Assembly (NCBI GenBank): GCA_013152795.1
Contig: JAADFS010000084.1
Coordinates: forward strand, 1-8,656
Origin: Deferribacteres bacterium
Lineage (GTDB): Bacteria; Nitrospirota; Thermodesulfovibrionia; UBA6902
Length of the DNA stretch: 8,656 bases
Direction: 5' to 3'
The notes under the pieces were generated by a model. It was not told where the DNA came from, searched no databases, and worked only from the letters and a program-made list of their open reading frames with translations. A program made the position numbers and the translations under genes. This document shows, in pieces, positions 6,526-8,656 of this stretch. Positions within the stretch are counted from its first letter, which is position 1, and each line of letters opens with the position of its first letter.

Positions 6526-6978
6526 ATGAACTATGATATCAGAAAATACGACCCTGCGGTGGACAAGAGGTTTCTGATTCTGATTGCACTGTCCGGAATC
6601 GTGTGGAGCCTTGTCGGGGTGATACTCAACGCCCTTGCGGTTAAATGGCTCTCTCACACCGCCGTTCAAAGGGCCGCGTGGCTGGGCTCGGCAGGTATAA
6701 TTCTCGCGCTCCTGATACATCACTTCGGATTCCTGAGGCTGGTTGACAAGAATATCGCCCGCATAATGGCGAAAAAGGGTAAGGTGTGCATCTTCGGGTT
6801 TCAACCGTGGAAAAGCTACCTGATAATCATAATAATGGTAGCACTCGGTATAACGCTGAGGCACTCCTCGCTGCCCAAACCCTATCTGGCGATCATATAC
6901 ATCGGCTTTGGAGGGGCCATGCTCCTGTCAAGCCTAAGGTATCACAGAATCTTTTTTACACTTCAGAAAGGAGATTAA
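6526..6978 (+). CDS. Conserved-looking four-helix membrane protein of unknown function
   Basis: I cannot assign this 150-residue protein to a named family. It has four likely transmembrane helices at about 16-37, 51-70, 97-110 and 119-137. A basic central loop reads RLVDKNIARIMAKKGKVC (71-88), continuing into FGFQPWKSY. With both termini polar and an even helix count, N- and C-termini should be on the same side, probably cytosolic given the positive loop and tail (RYHR near 138-141). The ordered Gly/Pro/Arg motifs in GITLRHS (108-114) and LPKPY (116-120) look like a conserved family rather than random hydrophobic sequence. Spacing from dgkA is 49 bases, so it may be the last gene of the phoH operon. 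The Shine-Dalgarno is poor: only AGG directly adjoining the ATG, or GGAGG 17 bases away. Its last 45 bases overlap the convergent small gene. Confidence 0.78.
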   Translation: MNYDIRKYDPAVDKRFLILIALSGIVWSLVGVILNALAVKWLSHTAVQRAAWLGSAGIILALLIHHFGFLRLVDKNIARIMAKKGKVCIFGFQPWKSYLIIIIMVALGITLRHSSLPKPYLAIIYIGFGGAMLLSSLRYHRIFFTLQKGD

Positions 6979-7143
6979 CCTCTGCAGGCAGGCCTGTTTC
7001 TCGCGGCGGTCCATGAAGTTGTCCGTGGACAGGAGGCAGTAGTAAGCCTTGTAATCCTTCAGGAATGCCTTGAGCTCAGCGGGGCTTTCTATCCCCAGTT
7101 TTCTGAGTTCATCAAGTATTTCCTTTTTCGTCAGGGCCACCAT
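6934..7143 (-). CDS. Small hypothetical protein, 69 residues, behind a sigma-54-type promoter
   Basis: No family is recognised. The protein is short, charged and predicted mostly helical, beginning MVALTKKEILDELRKLGI, followed by a Pro-capped second helix (ESPAELKAFLKDYKAYY) and a third (DRREKQACLQRLISFLK). It has three cysteines, Cys36, Cys52 and Cys62, and no signal peptide or membrane segment. It is probably real despite its size. AGGAG lies six bases before the ATG (plus-strand 7150-7154), and a near-consensus -24/-12 promoter ends about 12 bases upstream of a predicted 18-base leader. The 3' end overlaps the convergent membrane-protein gene by 45 bases, so its transcript would be antisense to that gene. 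A regulatory or adaptor role is possible, but nothing in the sequence shows it. Confidence 0.72.
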   Translation of the reverse strand: MVALTKKEILDELRKLGIESPAELKAFLKDYKAYYCLLSTDNFMDRREKQACLQRLISFLKCKKDSVIP

Positions 7144-7170
7144 TTTCTGCTCCTGTTCTAATTATTGAAT

Positions 7171-7187
7171 AAGCAATTTCCTTGCCA
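7171..7187 (-). promoter_or_regulatory. Sigma-54 (RpoN) -24/-12 promoter
   Basis: Read on the minus strand from 7187 the sequence is TGGCAAGGAAATTGCTT. Compared with the RpoN consensus TGGCACR-N4-TTGCW, only the sixth base differs. The essential GG and GC doublets are present with exact spacing. The predicted start is near 7161, giving an 18-base leader that contains the Shine-Dalgarno AGGAG of the 69-residue gene. The orientation, distance and ribosome site all agree. Such promoters require an AAA+ enhancer-binding activator, whose identity cannot be read from this window. Confidence 0.72.
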
Positions 7188-7250
7188 GGCACTAACCACT
7201 TAATTTAAAAAACAATTTTCAGAACAGCCGTTGATTTCCCTGACGAATTT

Positions 7251-7274
7251 TGACAGAGGGGCAAAAAAATGTCA
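7251..7274. promoter_or_regulatory. Candidate activator site: interrupted inverted repeat
   Basis: TGACA (7251-7255) and TGTCA (7270-7274) form an inverted repeat with a 14-base spacer, centred about 100 bases upstream of the predicted sigma-54 start. That is the usual range for enhancer-binding proteins. Arms of five bases are short enough to occur by chance. Confidence 0.25.
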
Positions 7275-7325
7275 CTTTGAGGCGGTCATATCCGGCCCGG
7301 GGATTTTCCCGATGTATTATTTCTG

Positions 7326-7338
7326 AGACATTTTGTCT
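7326..7338. promoter_or_regulatory. Candidate activator site: 13-base palindrome
   Basis: AGACA-TTT-TGTCT is a perfect 5-3-5 palindrome centred about 171 bases upstream of the predicted sigma-54 start. It shares the TGTC core with the repeat at 7251-7274. It could be a dimeric regulator's operator; the function is inferred from position only. Confidence 0.28.
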
Positions 7339-7410
7339 GATTTTTTCAACATCCAGGCAGCCCGGGGGGGATGTCGTTCCGGGGGGTCGGGGATTCTTCA
7401 GGTTCCCATA

Positions 7411-7445
7411 AAATAAAAAATCCCTCCGGTGATGCCGGAGGGATT
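7411..7445 (-). terminator. Intrinsic terminator of the tRNA-Lys/tRNA-Glu operon
   Basis: There is a perfect 11-base-pair stem, AATCCCTCCGG (7419-7429) with CCGGAGGGATT (7435-7445), and a five-base loop. On the minus strand the stem is followed by a TTTTATTT tract (7418-7411). It lies 12 bases beyond the tRNA-Glu 3' end, in the right orientation to end the tRNA transcript. Confidence 0.9.
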
Positions 7446-7457
7446 CCGTATGAGTGC

Positions 7458-7535
7458 TGGCGTCCCCAAGGGGATTTGAACCCCTGTTACCGCCTTGAAA
7501 GGGCGATGTCCTAGGCCAGACTAGACGATGGGGAC
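7458..7535 (-). tRNA. tRNA-Glu (anticodon TTC)
   Basis: The 78-base cloverleaf starts GTCCCCA and ends TGGGGAC-G-CCA, with the CCA encoded. The T-arm is AGGGG-TTCAAAT-CCCCT. The anticodon loop CTTTCAA places TTC at plus-strand 7497-7499. The sequence closely resembles E. coli tRNA-Glu, with a D-loop two bases longer. It is the second gene of a two-tRNA transcript, four bases after tRNA-Lys, and is followed by a strong terminator. Confidence 0.97.
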
Positions 7536-7539
7536 AGGA

Positions 7540-7615
7540 TGGTGAGCCGCGAAGGATTCGAACCTTCGACCCACGCCTTAAAAGGGCGTTGCTCTACCAG
7601 CTGAGCTAGCGGCCC
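7540..7615 (-). tRNA. tRNA-Lys (anticodon TTT)
   Basis: The 76-base cloverleaf has acceptor strands GGGCCGC and GCGGCTC, with one G·U wobble at 2-71, then discriminator A and encoded CCA. The D-arm is GCTCAGCTGGTAGAGC. The anticodon loop CTTTTAA gives anticodon TTT at plus-strand 7580-7582. The T-arm is GAAGG-TTCGAAT-CCTTC. All arms pair normally. It is the first gene of the tRNA pair. Confidence 0.97.
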
Positions 7616-7630
7616 GCATTCAGGGTAGAT

Positions 7631-7636
7631 AGTATA
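7631..7636 (-). promoter_or_regulatory. Putative -10 box for the tRNA operon
   Basis: TATACT on the minus strand matches the sigma-70 -10 consensus at five of six positions and lies 15 bases before tRNA-Lys. The predicted start is near 7624. No good -35 box is found at 16-18 bases (the stretch is T-rich), so the promoter call rests on the -10 and its position. Confidence 0.45.
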
Positions 7637-7660
7637 ACAAAAACACAAGAGAAAAAAATA

Positions 7661-7683
7661 CCGCCTGTTCATGCAACATTAAG
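7661..7683. repeat. 23-base imperfect direct repeat, copy 1 (3' of yraN)
   Basis: This segment matches 8314-8336 at 20 of 23 positions in the same orientation, including an exact 13-base core ATGCAACATTAAG at 7671-7683. All three mismatches are C/T transitions. It begins two bases after the yraN stop, read on the minus strand. Confidence 0.6.
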
Positions 7684-7685
7684 GT

Positions 7686-8030
7686 CTACATCTCAAATGC
7701 ATCCCTGATCAGCTCGAACTCCGGCCTGCCCCGCCCGTAATAAACGCTGACAATGTCAAACCTGCACGGCGGTATGTCTCTGAGCCTTTTCAGGTACAGC
7801 GTGGCGGCCTTTGCAATCCTGCGCATCTTGAATGTGTTTACCGCTTCAAACGGCTGCCCGTATCCCAGGCTCTCCCTTGTCTTCACCTCTATAAAAACAA
7901 GTGTCGGGCCGTCCTGCGCGATAATGTCGATCTCGCCGACGGGTGTCCTGTAGTTCTGCCTGATTATCCTGTAGTTTTTCTTTTTAAGAAACTCCGCGGC
8001 AAGCCCTTCGCCTCTTTCCCCCAGCCTCAT
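7686..8030 (-). CDS. yraN: YraN/UPF0102 family nuclease-like protein
   Basis: The 114-residue length is normal for this family, which has a restriction-endonuclease-like fold but no firmly established role. Core residues are present: GERGEGLAAEFL (4-15), NYRTPVGEIDIIAQD (26-40) with Glu33 and Asp35, and LVFIEVKTR (44-52) with Glu48 and Lys50. Together these form the PD-(D/E)xK-like metal site. Later come FEAVN (61-65) and FDIVSV (91-96). The start at 8030 is supported by AAGGAGG (plus-strand 8038-8044) seven bases upstream, the strongest ribosome site in the window. yraN is often next to rnhB or rsmI-type genes. Here it lies between the tRNA pair and hisI. A DNA repair or recombination role is inference from the fold. 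Confidence 0.95.
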   Translation of the reverse strand: MRLGERGEGLAAEFLKKKNYRIIRQNYRTPVGEIDIIAQDGPTLVFIEVKTRESLGYGQPFEAVNTFKMRRIAKAATLYLKRLRDIPPCRFDIVSVYYGRGRPEFELIRDAFEM

Positions 8031-8182
8031 CCACCGGCCTCCTTATTAAAGTAACCCCTCCCAACCTCCCCTTAACTTAACCTTACAGTGGCATAAAAAA
8101 ATATCGCCTGCGGGCAAGGGAGGCTGCCGGAAAAGCTTTATCTGCGATTCCTTCAGTGGTAACAGAGTCACCCCCTCCCTGA

Positions 8183-8207
8183 CCCTCCCCCGTCAAGGGG
8201 GAGGGGA
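8183..8207. repeat. GC-rich palindromic (REP-like) element
   Basis: CCCTCCCCC, a five-base loop GTCAA and GGGGGAGGG form a perfect nine-base-pair hairpin, preceded by a further C-rich half (CCCCCTCCCTGA). The arrangement resembles dispersed intergenic palindromes seen in many environmental genomes. No T-tract follows on either strand, so it is not a standard terminator. Confidence 0.5.
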
Positions 8208-8222
8208 AGCAGGACTTCTTTC

Positions 8223-8251
8223 TGCACCCTGACAACTGCACCCTGCACCCT
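8223..8251. repeat. Short tandem/interspersed TGCACCC repeats
   Basis: Three copies of TGCACCC occur, the last two in tandem and the first separated by TGACAAC. The unit length of seven equals that of the neighbouring CGCAACT array. Confidence 0.6.
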
Positions 8252-8289
8252 ATTATGTTAAAATCCCATCGCCTTATAGCCGTTGAACC

Positions 8290-8311
8290 CGCAACTCGCA
8301 ACTCGCAACTC
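8290..8311. repeat. Tandem repeat, CGCAACT x3
   Basis: There are three perfect head-to-tail copies of the seven-base unit CGCAACT at 8290-8310, followed by the first base of a fourth. No coding or regulatory role is apparent. Slippage-prone simple repeats like this can vary between strains. Confidence 0.85.
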
Positions 8312-8313
8312 TC

Positions 8314-8336
8314 CTGCCCGTTTATGCAACATTAAG
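8314..8336. repeat. 23-base imperfect direct repeat, copy 2 (overlaps the hisI stop)
   Basis: Direct-repeat partner of 7661-7683, with 20 of 23 identical bases and the exact core at 8324-8336. It includes the hisI stop codon (8332-8334), so the two copies lie at equivalent places just at or after the 3' ends of two consecutive minus-strand genes. Confidence 0.6.
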
Positions 8337-8655
8337 CTTTATGCAGGCTCCTGTAAAAACACGTCCTGTTGCCTGTATGGCAGGCCCCCTCCCCTGCCTG
8401 CTCAACCCTTACAAGGAGCGTGTCTTCATCGCAGTCATAGAGAATCTCCCTCACATTCTGGACATTGCCCGAGGTCTCGCCCTTCATCCAGAGTTTCTGT
8501 CTCGACCTGCTCCAGAAATGTGTTCTGCCTGTTTCAATGGTCTTTTTCAGGGAGGTTTCATTCATGTACGCCAGCATCAGGACCTCACCGGTGTTTATCT
8601 CCTGCACTATAGCGGGTATAAGGCCCTGTTCATTGTATCTGAGTTCCGGAATCAA
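8332..8655 (-). CDS. hisI: Phosphoribosyl-AMP cyclohydrolase HisI, probably cut by the window edge
   Basis: HisI opens the adenine ring of phosphoribosyl-AMP, the third step of histidine synthesis, in the cytosol. Family signatures are VLMLAYMN (25-32), FWSRSRQKLWMKGETSGNVQ (47-66), YDCDEDTLL (73-81) with the metal-binding Asp74/Asp76/Asp78 and Cys75, and CHTGNRTCFYR (92-102) with zinc ligands Cys92 and Cys99. It ends right after the last motif, so it is a stand-alone HisI rather than a HisIE fusion. The first codon in the window, TTG at 8655, could be a start. Relatives usually have a few more residues, so the true start may lie just beyond the edge. No other his genes are visible. Confidence 0.95.
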   Translation of the reverse strand: MIPELRYNEQGLIPAIVQEINTGEVLMLAYMNETSLKKTIETGRTHFWSRSRQKLWMKGETSGNVQNVREILYDCDEDTLLVRVEQAGEGACHTGNRTCFYRSLHKA

Positions 8656-8656
8656 T

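Larger units (their letters stand above)
7144..7457. other. Intergenic region of 314 bases between the small gene and tRNA-Glu
   Basis: No coding region is supported here. From left to right it holds the leader and sigma-54-type promoter of the small minus-strand gene (to 7187) and an AT-rich tract (7188-7240). It then holds two TGTC-containing inverted repeats (7251-7274, 7326-7338), a G-run-rich stretch on the + strand (7364-7392) and the tRNA terminator hairpin (7411-7445). Confidence 0.6.
8031..8331. other. Repeat-bearing gap of about 300 bases between yraN and hisI
   Basis: I see no supportable gene here. It holds the yraN ribosome-binding site, C-rich tracts (8049-8066, 8171-8205), a GC-rich hairpin, and two families of 7-base simple repeats. 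It also includes most of copy 2 of the 23-base direct repeat. The composition is unlike the flanking coding DNA. Confidence 0.55.

Noticed and set aside
6980..7000. Terminator after the four-helix membrane-protein gene
   Set aside because: The CAGG/CCTG inverted repeat gives only a four- to five-base stem and is followed by just three T. It lies within the small minus-strand gene.
7144..7457. Small regulatory RNA or riboswitch in the gap before the tRNA genes
   Set aside because: Apart from the tRNA terminator and short palindromes, no multi-stem fold or known riboswitch core could be recognised by eye.
8083..8301. Minus-strand open frame of 72 codons containing SPLTGEGQGGGD
   Set aside because: The peptide is simply the translation of the GC-rich palindrome and C-rich tract. 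Such PLTGEGQGGG peptides arise from intergenic repeats, and there is no good ribosome site or family match.
7669..8336. Integrative-element attachment sites formed by the 13-base direct repeats next to the tRNA genes
   Set aside because: The copies lie outside the tRNA gene bodies, and the segment between them carries only yraN and simple repeats, with no integrase or cargo.
8283..8612. Plus-strand open frame of 109 codons opposite hisI
   Set aside because: It begins in the CGCAACT tandem repeat and then runs antisense through hisI, whose identity is certain.

Overview
This 8.7 kb window reads as ordinary chromosome from a Gram-negative-type, non-model bacterium. Densely packed genes sit on the + strand up to about 6.98 kb, and a minus-strand block fills the rest. 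The protein sequences, the gene orders (DUF2905–SpoIID–QueA and PhoH–7TM-HD–YbeY–DgkA) and the simple intergenic repeats would suit Nitrospirota or Desulfobacterota. This placement is inference; no 16S or other decisive marker is present.

Region 1 (1-432) is the C-terminal third of a UDP-glucuronate decarboxylase-type sugar-nucleotide enzyme. Region 2 (496-2767) is a tightly overlapping trio: a small DUF2905 membrane protein, a secreted SpoIID/LytB-type peptidoglycan enzyme, and QueA of queuosine synthesis. Region 3 (about 2804-6476) starts with a plausible sigma-70 promoter. It runs through phoH, a membrane HD phosphohydrolase related to PgpH/YqfF, ybeY, and a DgkA–PAP2 fusion. These genes are translationally coupled, with overlaps of 4, 47 and 35 bases. 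The cluster mixes rRNA/RNA quality control (PhoH, YbeY) with membrane signalling and lipid-carrier phosphate metabolism, a conserved pairing in many phyla. Region 4 (6526-6978) encodes an unassigned four-helix membrane protein.

From 6934 onward the annotated genes are on the minus strand. A 69-residue protein, convergent with and overlapping the gene before it, has a strong Shine-Dalgarno and a near-consensus sigma-54 (-24/-12) promoter. Upstream of that promoter lie palindromic elements that could bind an activator. A tRNA-Lys/tRNA-Glu pair with a clear intrinsic terminator, yraN and hisI complete the window. The roughly 300-base gap between yraN and hisI holds short tandem repeats and a GC-rich hairpin. 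A 23-base imperfect direct repeat lies at the 3' ends of both yraN and hisI.

I see no defence island, CRISPR array, transposon or prophage. The most interesting items are the sigma-54-driven small gene, the HD protein that lacks the usual extracellular domain, and the kinase–phosphatase fusion with a variant PAP2 signature.
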